Made by a program: the position numbers and the translations under genes. The notes under the pieces were generated by a model. The model had not been told where the DNA came from. It saw nothing but the letters and a program-made list of their open reading frames with translations, and did not search any database. This document shows positions 22,761 through 31,616 of a DNA stretch of 64,000 nt, in pieces; position 1 is the stretch's first letter; each line of letters begins with the position of its first letter. Location of the stretch: positions 1 through 64,000 of the forward strand of contig NZ_PVLQ01000007.1 in NCBI RefSeq assembly GCF_002980595.1, in the 5' to 3' direction. This DNA is from Malikia granosa (GTDB taxonomy: Bacteria > Pseudomonadota > Gammaproteobacteria > Burkholderiales > Burkholderiaceae_C).

Positions 22761-22800
22761 ACACTTTTCGCCACTTTATTGCACTTTTTTCCACTGTAGC
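22761..22800 (-). promoter_or_regulatory. MraZ operator: four AGTG boxes with 10-bp phase
   Basis: On the minus strand four AGTG-containing boxes follow each other at exactly ten-base intervals: CAGTGG, AAGTGC, AAGTGG and AAGTGT, separated by A-rich tetramers. MraZ in other bacteria binds tandem repeats of this spacing (TGGG- or AAAGTG-type). The boxes end about 20 bases before the mraZ GTG, so bound MraZ would sit on the promoter or leader. The structure is seen directly; the binding is inferred. Confidence 0.8.
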
Positions 22801-22822
22801 ACCAAAACAGCCTGCTAAACAA
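22793..22822 (-). promoter_or_regulatory. Candidate mraZ/dcw promoter
   Basis: A TTGTTT hexamer (22817-22822) and a TACAGT hexamer (22793-22798) are 18 bases apart in an unusually AT-rich stretch. The -10 element overlaps the first MraZ box, consistent with autorepression. Matches to consensus are moderate. Confidence 0.4.
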
Positions 22823-22970
22823 GTAAATGTTTGTTTTTTTAAAATGAAATCAAAGACTTAGGCTCACACGCCCGCTGCAGGATCAGGAAAAACCCTTGAT
22901 CGCATAAGCACTTAGCCGCCTGATTGCAGGCGAAACCTGAAGTCGGGAGGAAGGTCGGGAACTAGGAGCT

Positions 22971-23447
22971 TCAGCGACAGCCCGCCTGCTCGCGTTGCTC
23001 GCGCAGGAACTGCTGCTTGTTGCGGATGAACTCCTGCCGGCGCGCCGTGAGCTTCTGGCGGCTGTAGCCCTGCTGGCGCTCGAGCTCGGCCTGCCATCTG
23101 GCGCAGCGCGCCTGCAACCTGGCCTGCTCGCGCGCCCTGGCCTTGGCCTCGCGCTCGATGAGGGCCTGCTCGCTGCGGCTCGCCCGGCCGGCGCTGACCG
23201 CCTTGGCGCTGCGGCCGCTGCCCTGCTCGGCGACCTTGACCTGGCGTTCGAAGCTCATGCCGGCCGGCACGCTTTCGATGCGCTCGATCAGCGCGCCATG
23301 CTGCTGGCAATGCTGCTCGGACCAGAACTGGCCGCCGCCATAGGTCCGGCAACGGTAGATCTGGCCCGGGGCTTCGGCCTGCGCCTGGCCCTGAACCAGC
23401 AGCAGCCAGCCGAGCAAGCCCCAGACGGCACGCGGTCGAAAGGCCAT
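22971..23447 (-). CDS. Small secreted Arg/Gln-rich protein, DUF4124-like N-terminus
   Basis: A 158-residue protein of unknown function. A clear Sec signal peptide (~residues 7-24, ending in AQA) is followed by IYRCRTYGGGQFWSEQHC, the cysteine-pair pattern of DUF4124-like periplasmic domains. The rest (~80-150) is rich in Arg, Gln, Glu and Ala and should form a long helix or coiled coil. GGAGG precedes the ATG. It lies between the dcw promoter region and hslU and is read in the same direction. A second protein of similar build is encoded at 52710-53399. Confidence 0.75.
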   Translation of the reverse strand: MAFRPRAVWGLLGWLLLVQGQAQAEAPGQIYRCRTYGGGQFWSEQHCQQHGALIERIESVPAGMSFERQVKVAEQGSGRSAKAVSAGRASRSEQALIEREAKARAREQARLQARCARWQAELERQQGYSRQKLTARRQEFIRNKQQFLREQREQAGCR

Positions 23448-23524
23448 GACATCCTCCCCTTCAGCAGAGTTTTATCATACAGGGCGGACGGCGTGCCGTC
23501 ACGCGCCTGCAGGCAGCCGCTGCG

Positions 23525-24868
23525 TCAGAGGATGTAGCGCGACAGGTCCTCGTTCTGGCTCAGGGCGCCCAGGCGGGCATCGACATAGGCGGCGTCGATG
23601 GTGACGGTCTGGCCCTCGAGCCTGGTCGCGTCGAAGCTGACCTCGTCGAGCAGATGCTCCATCACGGTCGCGAGACGGCGCGCGCCGATGTTCTCGGTGC
23701 GCTCGTTGACCTCGTGCGCGATCTGCGCCAGCCGCGTGATGCCATCCGGGGTGAAGGCCAGCTGCACTCCCTCGGTCGCCAGCAGCGCCTGGTACTGGCG
23801 CACCAGGCTGGCATGGGTCTGGCTCAGGATGGCCTCGAAGTCGGCCACCGTCAGCGACTGCAGCTCGACCCGGATCGGCAGCCGGCCCTGCAGCTCGGGC
23901 AGCAGGTCGCTCGGCTTGCTCAAATGAAACGCGCCACTCGCGATGAACAGGATATGGTCGGTCTTGATCGCGCCGTACTTGGTCGAGACCGTCGTGCCCT
24001 CGACCAGCGGCAGCAGGTCGCGCTGCACGCCCTGGCGCGACACCTCGCCCGCGTTGGCGCCGTCGCTGCGGCTGGTGACCTTGTCGATCTCGTCGATGAA
24101 GACGATGCCGTTCTGCTCGGCATTGTGCAGCGCCTGCTGCTTGACCTCGTCCTCGTTGAGCAGCTTGGCGGCCTCCTCGTCGATCAGCAGCTTCCTGGCC
24201 TCGCCGATCTTGAGCTTGCGCGCCTTCTTCTTGCCGGCGCCGAGCTGGCTGAACATGCCGCGCAGCTGCTCGGCCATCTCCTCCATGCCGGCCGGGGTCA
24301 TGACCTCGAGCTGCGGGCTGGCCGCGGCGAGGTCGAGCTCGATCTCCTTGTCGTCGAGCTCGCCCTGGCGCAGCTTCTTGCGGAACACCTGGCGCGCGGC
24401 GCTGTCGGCCGGCCTGTCCTCGGCATTGAAGCCGAAGCCTTCCGAGCGCGGCGGCGGCACCAGCGCGTCGAGGATGCGCTCCTCGGCCGCGTCCTCGGCA
24501 CGCACCCGGACCTTGGCCATCTCGAGCTCGCGCTGCTGCTTGATCGCGATGTCGGCCAGGTCGCGGATGATCGAATCGACATCCTTGCCGACATAGCCGA
24601 CCTCGGTGAACTTGGTCGCCTCGACCTTGATGAAGGGCGCATGGGCCAGCTTGGCCAGCCGGCGCGCGATCTCGGTCTTGCCGACGCCGGTCGGGCCGAT
24701 CATCAGGATGTTCTTGGGCGTGATCTCCGGGCGCAGCTTGGGCTCGACCTGCTGGCGGCGCCAGCGGTTGCGCAGCGCGATCGCGACCGCGCGCTTGGCG
24801 GCCTGCTGGCCGATGATGTGGGCATCGAGCTCGGAGACGATCTCCTGGGGGGTCATGGCGGACGACAT
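23525..24868 (-). CDS. hslU: ATP-dependent protease ATPase subunit HslU
   Basis: AAA+ unfoldase of 447 residues that feeds proteins to the HslV peptidase. It carries Walker A GPTGVGKT (~58-65), the pore motif GYVG (~91-94), a helical I-domain insertion (~110-240), Walker B IVFIDE and the C-terminal tail ending in SRYIL, which docks into HslV. The ATG shares a base with the hslV stop (TAATG), so the two subunits are translationally coupled. Expression is typically heat-induced; I see no heat-shock promoter here. Confidence 0.98.
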   Translation of the reverse strand: MSSAMTPQEIVSELDAHIIGQQAAKRAVAIALRNRWRRQQVEPKLRPEITPKNILMIGPTGVGKTEIARRLAKLAHAPFIKVEATKFTEVGYVGKDVDSIIRDLADIAIKQQRELEMAKVRVRAEDAAEERILDALVPPPRSEGFGFNAEDRPADSAARQVFRKKLRQGELDDKEIELDLAAASPQLEVMTPAGMEEMAEQLRGMFSQLGAGKKKARKLKIGEARKLLIDEEAAKLLNEDEVKQQALHNAEQNGIVFIDEIDKVTSRSDGANAGEVSRQGVQRDLLPLVEGTTVSTKYGAIKTDHILFIASGAFHLSKPSDLLPELQGRLPIRVELQSLTVADFEAILSQTHASLVRQYQALLATEGVQLAFTPDGITRLAQIAHEVNERTENIGARRLATVMEHLLDEVSFDATRLEGQTVTIDAAYVDARLGALSQNEDLSRYIL

Positions 24869-25428
24869 TACAGGACCTCGACCGTGTGGTTCATGTTGGT
24901 GTAGATGCAGAGTTCGCCCGCGATCTTGAGCGACTCGCGCACGACCTGCTCGGCGCTGAGTTCGGTATGGTCGACCAGCGCCCGGGCCGCCGAATGGGCG
25001 TAGGAGCCGCCGGAGCCTATCGCGACGATGCCATGCTCGGGCTCGAGCACGTCGCCATTGCCGGTGATGATCAGGCTGGCCGTCTTGTCGGCCACCGCCA
25101 GCATGGCCTCGAGCTTGCGCAGCACGCGGTCGGTGCGCCAGTCCTTGGTCAGCTCGATCGCGGCGCGCACCAGGTGGCCCTGGTGCTTCTCGAGCTTGGC
25201 CTCGAAGCGCTCGAACAGGGTGAAGGCATCGGCGGTGGCGCCGGCGAAACCGGCCAGCACCTGGTCGCGGTAGAGCTTGCGCACCTTGCGCGCCGTGCCC
25301 TTGACGACGATGTTGCCGAGCGTGACCTGGCCGTCACCGCCAATCGCGACCTGGACGCCCTGCGGCGTCTGTCGCCGCACGCAGACGATGGTCGTGCCGT
25401 AGAAGATCGAGGAGTCTTTGTGTTCCAT
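24868..25428 (-). CDS. hslV: ATP-dependent protease peptidase subunit HslV
   Basis: A proteasome-like threonine peptidase of 186 residues. The propeptide ([11 protein letters not shown]) precedes the pair Thr12-Thr13; the first becomes the N-terminal nucleophile after processing. GDGQVTLGN and [14 protein letters not shown] are conserved blocks. It forms two stacked hexamers in the cytoplasm capped by HslU. It is the first gene of the hslVU pair and follows dksA by 69 bases. Confidence 0.97.
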   Translation of the reverse strand: MEHKDSSIFYGTTIVCVRRQTPQGVQVAIGGDGQVTLGNIVVKGTARKVRKLYRDQVLAGFAGATADAFTLFERFEAKLEKHQGHLVRAAIELTKDWRTDRVLRKLEAMLAVADKTASLIITGNGDVLEPEHGIVAIGSGGSYAHSAARALVDHTELSAEQVVRESLKIAGELCIYTNMNHTVEVL

Positions 25429-25497
25429 GCCCCTATTCTCGCAGGCGCACGCCGCTTGCGCTGCGCCGCCGAGAGAGCCCGGAACCGGCCGACGCCA

Positions 25498-25980
25498 TCA
25501 GTCCCCGAACATCTTCTGCTTGAGTTCGCGCCGTTGCTGTGCCTCGAGCGACAGGTTGGCGGTCGGACGGGCCAGCAGGCGGCCGACGCCGATCGGCTCG
25601 CCGGTCTCGGCGCAGTAGCCGTAGTCGCCCGAATCGATGCTGGCGATCGACTGCTCGATCTTCTTGAGCAGCTTGCGCTCGCGGTCGCGGGTGCGCAGCT
25701 CGAGCGCATGCTCCTCCTCGATCGTGGCGCGGTCGGCCGGATCGGGCACGACCGAGGTGTCCTCGCGCAGGTGCTCGGTGGTCTCGCCGGCATTGGCCAG
25801 GATGCCGGCCTTGATGGCCTGCAGCTTGCGGCGGAAATAAGCCAGCTGCACCTCGTTCATGTACTCGCTCTCGGGCATGGCGAGCATGTCGGCGTCGGTC
25901 AGCTGCTCCAAGGGCTTGGTCTTCCAGTGGTCGGCCAGCGAGGAATCCTGGGCGGCGGTCTTGGGTGCGGTGGTGGACAT
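25498..25980 (-). CDS. dksA: RNA polymerase-binding transcription factor DksA (one-Cys form)
   Basis: A 160-residue DksA that enters the RNA polymerase secondary channel and works with ppGpp in stringent control. The coiled-coil tip motif DPADRA (D80, D83) is intact. The C-terminal finger keeps only the first of four zinc cysteines (C123); the other positions are T126, S144 and A147, so classical zinc binding is not expected. Such cysteine-poor forms are known in several proteobacteria and can work when zinc is scarce. It stands between hslV and a metal-chaperone-type GTPase. Confidence 0.95.
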   Translation of the reverse strand: MSTTAPKTAAQDSSLADHWKTKPLEQLTDADMLAMPESEYMNEVQLAYFRRKLQAIKAGILANAGETTEHLREDTSVVPDPADRATIEEEHALELRTRDRERKLLKKIEQSIASIDSGDYGYCAETGEPIGVGRLLARPTANLSLEAQQRRELKQKMFGD

Positions 25981-26230
25981 GATGGCTTCGATGGAGTGGG
26001 AATGGAAAACGGCGGCTGCAGCAGCCCTGCCGGCCGGTCAATCGGCGCGGGGAGGCGAGCTGTCGAGGTTCAAAACCGTTCTCCTTGATGCCCTTGCGGG
26101 CGGTCCTGGTGTTGGGCTGGACCGGCGTCGCGCGACGCCAGCGGCCCTCACTCTTATCTTTCTGACTGGATAAACGCCTGGCGCGCACTACGGCCCGCGG
26201 CGGCGGCATTGTAACGGTGCCGCGGACGCT

Positions 26231-27346
26231 TCAGGCCAGGCACTGCCCCAGGCCCTGCAGCAGGATGTCGCGCGGCAAGTCGATGCCGATGAACACCATC
26301 TTGCTCTGGCGCAATTCGTCCGGACCCCATTCGGGACCGAGGTCGCTGCCCATGAGCTGGTGCACGCCCTGGAAGATCACCTTGCGCCCGGTGCCCTTCA
26401 TGTGCAGCACGCCCTTGTAGCGCAGCAGCTTGGGGCCGTAGACCTGCACGATCGCGCCGAGGAAATCCTCCAGCTTGGCCGGATCGAGCGCACGCGTCTC
26501 GCGGTAGACGAAGCTCTGCACATCGTCGTCGTGGCGATGGTGGTGGCCATGGCCGGGATGGTTGCAGGGCTCGCCGGGCGCGTGGTCATGGCCCTCATGG
26601 CCGTGATCGTGATCGTGATCGTGATCGTGATCGTGGCCATGCTCATGCTCGCAATGGCCATGGTCGTGGTCGCAGTGGCTGTGATCGTCGGATTTGAGGA
26701 AATCCGGGTCGAGGTCGAGCTTGGCGTTGAGGTTGAAGCCGCGCAGGTCGAGCACCTGGCTCAGCGCAACCTGGCCGAAATGCGCGGTCTGGATCGGCGC
26801 GCGCGGGTTCATGTGCCGGATCCGGTGCTTGAGCTCGGCCAGTTCGGACTCCGACACCAGGTCGGACTTGCTGATGAAGATCTGGTCGGCGAAGCCGAGC
26901 TGGCGCCGCGCCTCCTGGCGCTCGTCGAGCTGCTGCTGCGCATGCTTGGCATCGACCAGGGTGATGATCGAGTCGAGCAGGTAGCTCTCGGCGATCTCCT
27001 CGTCCATGAAGAAGGTCTGCGCGACCGGGCCCGGATCGGCCAGGCCGGTGGTCTCGATCACGATGCGCTCGAAGTCGAGCAGGCCCTTGCGCTTCTTGGC
27101 CGCGAGCAGCTGCAGCGTGCTGCGCAGGTCCTCGCGGATGGTGCAGCAGACGCAGCCGTTGCTCATCTGGATGATCTGCTCCTCGGTGTCGGAGACCAGG
27201 ATGTCGGTGTCGATGTTCTCCTCGCCGAACTCGTTCTCGATCACGGCGATCTTCTGGCCATGGGCCTCGGTCAGCACGCGCTTGAGCAGGGTGGTCTTGC
27301 CAGATCCGAGGAATCCGGTCAGGATGGTGACGGGTATCAGGGCCAT
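26231..27346 (-). CDS. CobW/COG0523 metal-chaperone GTPase with His-rich insert
   Basis: A G3E-family GTPase of 371 residues. The P-loop GFLGSGKTT (~11-19), the metal motif C65-V-C67-C68 and the base-specificity SKSD (~159-162) are present. A segment at ~221-275 is dominated by His and Asp and also has several Cys residues; it should bind zinc, nickel or cobalt. The C-terminal CobW domain follows. I start it at the ATG at 27346, just before the conserved IPVTILTGFLGSGK; earlier in-frame starts add no family sequence. It probably delivers or stores zinc, but the metal and client are not known. It is upstream of dksA on the same strand, with 250 bases between. Confidence 0.92.
   Translation of the reverse strand: MALIPVTILTGFLGSGKTTLLKRVLTEAHGQKIAVIENEFGEENIDTDILVSDTEEQIIQMSNGCVCCTIREDLRSTLQLLAAKKRKGLLDFERIVIETTGLADPGPVAQTFFMDEEIAESYLLDSIITLVDAKHAQQQLDERQEARRQLGFADQIFISKSDLVSESELAELKHRIRHMNPRAPIQTAHFGQVALSQVLDLRGFNLNAKLDLDPDFLKSDDHSHCDHDHGHCEHEHGHDHDHDHDHDHGHEGHDHAPGEPCNHPGHGHHHRHDDDVQSFVYRETRALDPAKLEDFLGAIVQVYGPKLLRYKGVLHMKGTGRKVIFQGVHQLMGSDLGPEWGPDELRQSKMVFIGIDLPRDILLQGLGQCLA
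26602..26637 (+). repeat. Hexanucleotide repeat (cgtgat) in the His-rich GTPase gene
   Basis: Five perfect copies of cgtgat occupy 26602-26631, followed by one imperfect copy. On the coding strand they spell His-Asp dipeptides inside the metal-binding insert. Changes in copy number stay in frame, so slippage would alter the length of the His-Asp run without breaking the gene. Confidence 0.85.
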
Positions 27347-27377
27347 GGGTGTCGCTGTGGATACGGGAATGCACCGG

Positions 27378-27406
27378 CCATAGGGCCAACGCGGAGAATT
27401 GGTCAA
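27378..27406 (-). promoter_or_regulatory. Possible promoter of the CobW-type GTPase gene
   Basis: TTGACC (27401-27406) and TATGGC (27378-27383) lie 18 bases apart on the minus strand, about 30 bases before the chosen start codon. The -35 match is good and the -10 weak. I could not recognise a Zur operator. Confidence 0.25.
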
Positions 27407-27474
27407 TCTGGCAGTGTAGCCCTTCTGTCAAGCCCCCTGGACCGATGCCGGAAGCCGGCAGGCAGGCTGCCGCG

Positions 27475-28167
27475 TCAGTCCGGCTCGCACAGCGGCAGCA
27501 GGCGCGACAGCGCAGCGCCCGCGAGCTCGCCCAAGTGGCGCAGGAAATCGGTATCCATCGAGGGCTGGAAGCGCTGCGCATCGTCCGAGGCCAGCAGCAG
27601 CAGGCCGAACGGCGGCGCGTCGGCCTGCGGGCGCAACGGCAGCAGCGCGACCGACTGCGCGGCCTCGGGCTGCTCGAGCCAGGCCAGCGCGGCCTGGCCG
27701 GCCTGCGGCCCGCAGTAGAGCCGCTCCGGCAAGACGGCGCGGTCGCCCTGCCCCATGGCAGCGGCCTGGTCGAGCTCGGCGAACTCGGGCGCCAGGCCCC
27801 AGAGCCTGAGTGCGACCTGGGGCAGCCCGAAGCGCCGCTCGAGCTCGGACCGCAGCAGCCCGGGCAGCTCATGCTCCGAGCGCGCACGCAGCAGGGCCTG
27901 GAACAGGCCGAGCAGCTTGTCGGCGATCGCCACGTTGTCGCGGCCCAGGCGCAGCATGGCCGCCAGCCTGAGCTCGAGGTCGTGGATCTTGCGTCGCAGC
28001 AACTCGACCTGGCGCTCCTGCAGGCTGATCGCGCGGCCGCCATGCGGGCTGCCGAGCTGCACGCTCGCGAGCAGCCCGGCATAGCGCTCGAAGAAGCCCG
28101 GCGTGTTCGCGAGGAACTGGGCGATATCGTCCTCGGTGATGGGCTGGAACTGGGCGCGACTGTCCAT
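27475..28167 (-). CDS. DUF484 family protein
   Basis: A 230-residue cytoplasmic protein of the DUF484 family, which resembles GAF-type sensor domains; its biochemical role is not established. The N-terminus (ITEDDIAQFLANTPGFFE) is characteristic of the family, followed by a helical stretch (~45-75) and a GAF-like region. It begins seven bases after the dapF stop codon on the same strand. In related genomes xerC often follows it; here a gap of 128 bases leads to the CobW-type GTPase instead. Confidence 0.88.
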   Translation of the reverse strand: MDSRAQFQPITEDDIAQFLANTPGFFERYAGLLASVQLGSPHGGRAISLQERQVELLRRKIHDLELRLAAMLRLGRDNVAIADKLLGLFQALLRARSEHELPGLLRSELERRFGLPQVALRLWGLAPEFAELDQAAAMGQGDRAVLPERLYCGPQAGQAALAWLEQPEAAQSVALLPLRPQADAPPFGLLLLASDDAQRFQPSMDTDFLRHLGELAGAALSRLLPLCEPD

Positions 28168-28174
28168 CGCGGAC

Positions 28175-29059
28175 TCAGGCCAGCTCGGGAACTTCGATCT
28201 CGCCCTGGAAGACGGTGACGGCGGGACCGGTCATCAGCACGGGCGCGGCCAGGTCGCGGCCACCGGCCCAGGCGATCGTGAGCCGGCCACCGCGGGCCTG
28301 CACGTCGACCTGCTCGTCGAGCAGGCCGAGCCGGATGCCGGCGACCACCGCCGCGCAGGCACCGGTGCCGCAGGCCAGGGTCTCGCCGGCGCCGCGCTCG
28401 TAGACGCGCAGCTTGACCTGGGTGCGATCGACGATCTGCAGGAAGCCGGCATTGACCCGCTTCGGGAAGGCCGGATGGCGCTCGATCAGCGGGCCCCACT
28501 CGGCCACCGGCGCGGTCTCGACATCGTCGACCAGCAGCACCGCATGCGGGTTGCCCATCGAGACCACCGCGACCGGCGCGGTCACGACTCCGGCGGGCAG
28601 GTCCAGCGCCAGCGGCCAGGTCTGCCAGCCACCGCTGACCTGGGGTTGCAAGCCGGTCGGATCAAAAGGCAGGCGCTCGAGATCGAACACCGGCGCACCC
28701 ATGTCGACCGTCACGCGACCGTCGGCATTGAGGCGCAGCTCGATCGCGCCGCCATGCACCTTGACGCGCACGGTCGGCTTGTGGGTGAGGCCGCGCTCGT
28801 GCACATAGCGCACGAAGCAGCGCGCGCCGTTGCCGCAGTTCTCGACCTCGCCGCCGTCGGCGTTGTGGATCAGGTACTCGAAGTCGAGCTCGGGGGTCGG
28901 CGCCGGCCGCACCGTCAGGATCTGGTCGGCACCGACGCCGAAATGCCGGTCGGCCAGGAAACGGTATTGGGCTGTGCTCAGGCCGAAGCGGCCGCGCGTC
29001 TCGTCGAGGACGACGAAGTCATTGCCCGCGCCCTGCATCTTGGTAAATGGAATCCGCAT
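28175..29059 (-). CDS. dapF: Diaminopimelate epimerase
   Basis: Converts LL- to meso-diaminopimelate, the precursor of lysine and the residue added by MurE. In its 294 residues the two catalytic cysteines are visible: the ENCGNGARC block (~residues 73-81) and the ACGTGACA block (~229-236). The N-terminal [11 protein letters not shown] is also diagnostic. The start matches the conserved F-x-K-M-Q-G-x-G-N-D context. It leads the run dapF-DUF484. Confidence 0.97.
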   Translation of the reverse strand: MRIPFTKMQGAGNDFVVLDETRGRFGLSTAQYRFLADRHFGVGADQILTVRPAPTPELDFEYLIHNADGGEVENCGNGARCFVRYVHERGLTHKPTVRVKVHGGAIELRLNADGRVTVDMGAPVFDLERLPFDPTGLQPQVSGGWQTWPLALDLPAGVVTAPVAVVSMGNPHAVLLVDDVETAPVAEWGPLIERHPAFPKRVNAGFLQIVDRTQVKLRVYERGAGETLACGTGACAAVVAGIRLGLLDEQVDVQARGGRLTIAWAGGRDLAAPVLMTGPAVTVFQGEIEVPELA

Positions 29060-29100
29060 GGCCGCATTATCAGGCCGGCGCCTGCCTGGCGGCCAGGGAC

Positions 29101-29757
29101 TTAGCGCGCGCCTTCGCCGACGAAGATCTCGACGCGGCGGTTGCGCGCCCGGCCCTCGGCGGTCGCGTTGCTCGCGATCGGCTCGCGCTCACCACGGCCG
29201 TCGATGCTTATCACGCTGGGCGAAATGCCGCGCGAAGTCAGGTAGTTGCGCACGCTGGCAGCGCGGTTGATCGACAGCGGGTCGTTGACCGCATCGCTGC
29301 CGACGTTGTCGGTGTGGCCGATGATGGTCACGCGCGCATTCGGGTTGTTCTGCAGGCCACGCGCGAAGTCGTCCAGGATCTGGCGGAAGTTGGACTTGAT
29401 GTCGGCACGGCCGGTATCGAAGGAGATGTCGCTCGGGATATTGAGCTTGAGCTGGTTGTCGGCGGTCTGCATGACCTCGACCCCGGTGCCGCGGGTGCTG
29501 GCCTCCATCTCGCGTTTCTGCTGCTCCATGCGCGAGGACCAGACATAGCCGCCCAGCGCGCCAGCGGCAGCGCCGACTGCGGCCCCGCGCACCGCGCCCT
29601 TGGTGCCGCTGCCAGTGATGGCACCGAGCACGGCACCAGTGGCGGCACCGATGGCGGCGCCCTTGCCGGTGCCACCCTTCTGCTCTTCGCTCATGTTGGC
29701 GCAACCGGACAGGACGACGGCGCCGGCGAGGGTGGCGATCAGGATGTTTCTCTTCAT
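29101..29757 (-). CDS. OmpA-family outer-membrane lipoprotein with glycine zipper
   Basis: A 218-residue lipoprotein: the signal peptide ends in the lipobox LSGC (Cys19). Residues ~28-72 form a glycine/alanine zipper that may insert in the membrane, and ~105-218 is an OmpA peptidoglycan-binding domain with the [11 protein letters not shown] and NRRVEI motifs. It resembles the YiaD group and should anchor the outer membrane to the cell wall. GGGG lies before the ATG at 29757. A possible promoter (TGGGCA, 17-base spacer, TACACT) lies about 40-70 bases upstream. Confidence 0.92.
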   Translation of the reverse strand: MKRNILIATLAGAVVLSGCANMSEEQKGGTGKGAAIGAATGAVLGAITGSGTKGAVRGAAVGAAAGALGGYVWSSRMEQQKREMEASTRGTGVEVMQTADNQLKLNIPSDISFDTGRADIKSNFRQILDDFARGLQNNPNARVTIIGHTDNVGSDAVNDPLSINRAASVRNYLTSRGISPSVISIDGRGEREPIASNATAEGRARNRRVEIFVGEGAR

Positions 29758-29957
29758 GTGTTTCCCCTTTGAATCAGATTTACCACTGGCGCAAAAAGTG
29801 TAGACCGAAAACCCCTGACTGCCCAGCAGCCAATCGTCACCATCCGTAACGGCCTTACCATAGCCGGGTCCAGGACAGAAGACATCGCCCAGACCTCTCC
29901 CGCCCTCGGACGAGCCGCGGCCGAGCGCCCCAGGCCTGCCACTATCCCCTCCTTCAC

Positions 29958-31616
29958 ATGCCACGCCAGACCCAACTCCTGCACCCTCCGCATCGCCCTG
30001 CTCCGGCAAGGCCGGCCGCCACCCTGTTGCTGCTGCGTGACGGCGTCGAGGGGCTCGAAGTGCTGTTGACCCGACGCTCGACGCAAGCCCGCTTCGCGCC
30101 AGGGGCCTATGTGTTTCCGGGCGGCAGCCTGGACGCCGCCGACGCGCAGTCCCATGGACTGGCCAGCCGACGGCCGCAGCAGGACGACGCGCAGCTGACC
30201 CATGCGATCGCCGCGATCCGCGAGAGCTTCGAGGAGCTCGGCGTGCTGCTGGCGCTGCATGCCGACGGCCGCTGGGTCGATCAGCAGGATCTCGATGCGC
30301 TCGACCGCCAGGGCGATTTCGCCGCCCAATGCGCCGCGCGCGGGCTGACGCTGGCGGCGGACCGGGTCTACTGGCTGGCGCACTGGATCACCGACCGCGA
30401 CCTGCCGATCCGCTTCGACGTGCCCTTCATGGTCGCGCGCATGCCCGACGGCCAGCAGCCGGTGGCCGACGAGAGCGAGCAGTTCGAGCCGGTCTGGCTG
30501 CGGCCGCAGGACGCACTCGCGCGCCACGCGGCCGGCGAGCTGCACCTGATCCACCCGACGATACGCACGCTCGAATGGCTGGCCGCGCAAGCCAGCGTGG
30601 ATGCCGTGCTGGCGCTCAGCGCCACGACCGAGCAGCCGCTCTGGACCAGCTGCCCGCGCGGCGGCTGGCTCGGCGGGCGCAAGGTCTCGGTGATGGAGCA
30701 TGAGCCGGCCCATGGCGAGCTCGAACTGTGCTGCCCCGACGGCCAGCTGGCGCACGCGCTGGACTGGCAGACCGACCATGCGGTCAGGCTGCTCAGGAAC
30801 GTCCAGCGCCTGACCGCGCCCAACCCCGGCTTCATGACCGGCCCCGGCACCAACAGCTACCTGGTCGGCGACCCGGCGACCGGCCATGTCGCGATCGACC
30901 CCGGTCCGGACGAACCCGAGCACATCGAGCGGCTCTGGAGTGCCGCCGGCGGCGACATCCGTGCGATCGTCTGCACCCACTCGCACCCCGACCATTCGCC
31001 CGGCGCGGCGCGGCTGCAAGCGCTGGTCGAGCAGACCGGCCGGCCCAGGCCGCCCATCCTGGGCCTGGCCAGCGGGCCACACTCACGCCATGACAGCCGC
31101 TTCACGCCCGAGCGCGAGCTGGCCGATGGCGAACGGCTGTTGCTGTGCGGTGCGGCGGGCGAGGCCAGGCATGTGCTGCGCGTGCTGCACACGCCAGGCC
31201 ATGCGGCCAACCACCTCTGCCTGCTGCTCGAGGAGGACGGCCTGCTGTTCAGCGGTGACCATGTGCTCAACGGCAGCACGACCCTGGTCGCGCCGCCCGA
31301 CGGCAACATGAACGACTACCTGGATTCGCTCGACAAGCTGCTGGCGGCCTGCTCCGAATGGCAGGTCGAATTCATCCTGCCGGCGCACGGCCATGTGCTG
31401 GGCAGTGCGGCGCAGGCGATCGAACGCCTGAAGGCGCACCGGCTGGCACGCGAGACCAAGGTCGCCGCCGCGATGCGCGCCCTGCCCGACGGCCAGCTCG
31501 ACGACTGGGTCCGGCTGGCCTATGACGACGCGCCCGAGCGACTGTGGCCGATCGCCAAGCTGTCGCTGCAGGCGCATGTGCAAAGAATCGAAAGCCTGGG
31601 AGGCTTCAATGTCTGA
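29958..31616 (+). CDS. NUDIX hydrolase fused to metallo-beta-lactamase-fold hydrolase
   Basis: A 552-residue two-domain protein. The N-terminal ~230 residues are a NUDIX domain with FPGG and the core REx2EELG (AIRESFEELGVLL near residue 88); the usual box is interrupted by ~20 extra residues. From ~285 a metallo-beta-lactamase fold carries THSHPDHSPGA, HTPGHAANH, FSGDHVL and PAHGH, which supply the metal ligands. NUDIX enzymes cleave nucleoside-diphosphate-linked compounds, and the second domain resembles the LACTB2/RNase Z-like hydrolases. The true substrate is unknown. No good ribosome site is seen before the ATG. It overlaps the next gene by eight bases. Confidence 0.88.
   Translation: MPRQTQLLHPPHRPAPARPAATLLLLRDGVEGLEVLLTRRSTQARFAPGAYVFPGGSLDAADAQSHGLASRRPQQDDAQLTHAIAAIRESFEELGVLLALHADGRWVDQQDLDALDRQGDFAAQCAARGLTLAADRVYWLAHWITDRDLPIRFDVPFMVARMPDGQQPVADESEQFEPVWLRPQDALARHAAGELHLIHPTIRTLEWLAAQASVDAVLALSATTEQPLWTSCPRGGWLGGRKVSVMEHEPAHGELELCCPDGQLAHALDWQTDHAVRLLRNVQRLTAPNPGFMTGPGTNSYLVGDPATGHVAIDPGPDEPEHIERLWSAAGGDIRAIVCTHSHPDHSPGAARLQALVEQTGRPRPPILGLASGPHSRHDSRFTPERELADGERLLLCGAAGEARHVLRVLHTPGHAANHLCLLLEEDGLLFSGDHVLNGSTTLVAPPDGNMNDYLDSLDKLLAACSEWQVEFILPAHGHVLGSAAQAIERLKAHRLARETKVAAAMRALPDGQLDDWVRLAYDDAPERLWPIAKLSLQAHVQRIESLGGFNV

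Noticed and set aside
26360..27718. Hydrophobic Val/Met-rich frame opposite the His-rich GTPase, looking like a membrane protein
   Set aside because: It arises from reading His-Asp codons on the opposite strand (Val-Ile-Val runs) and covers a gene with clear GTPase motifs.
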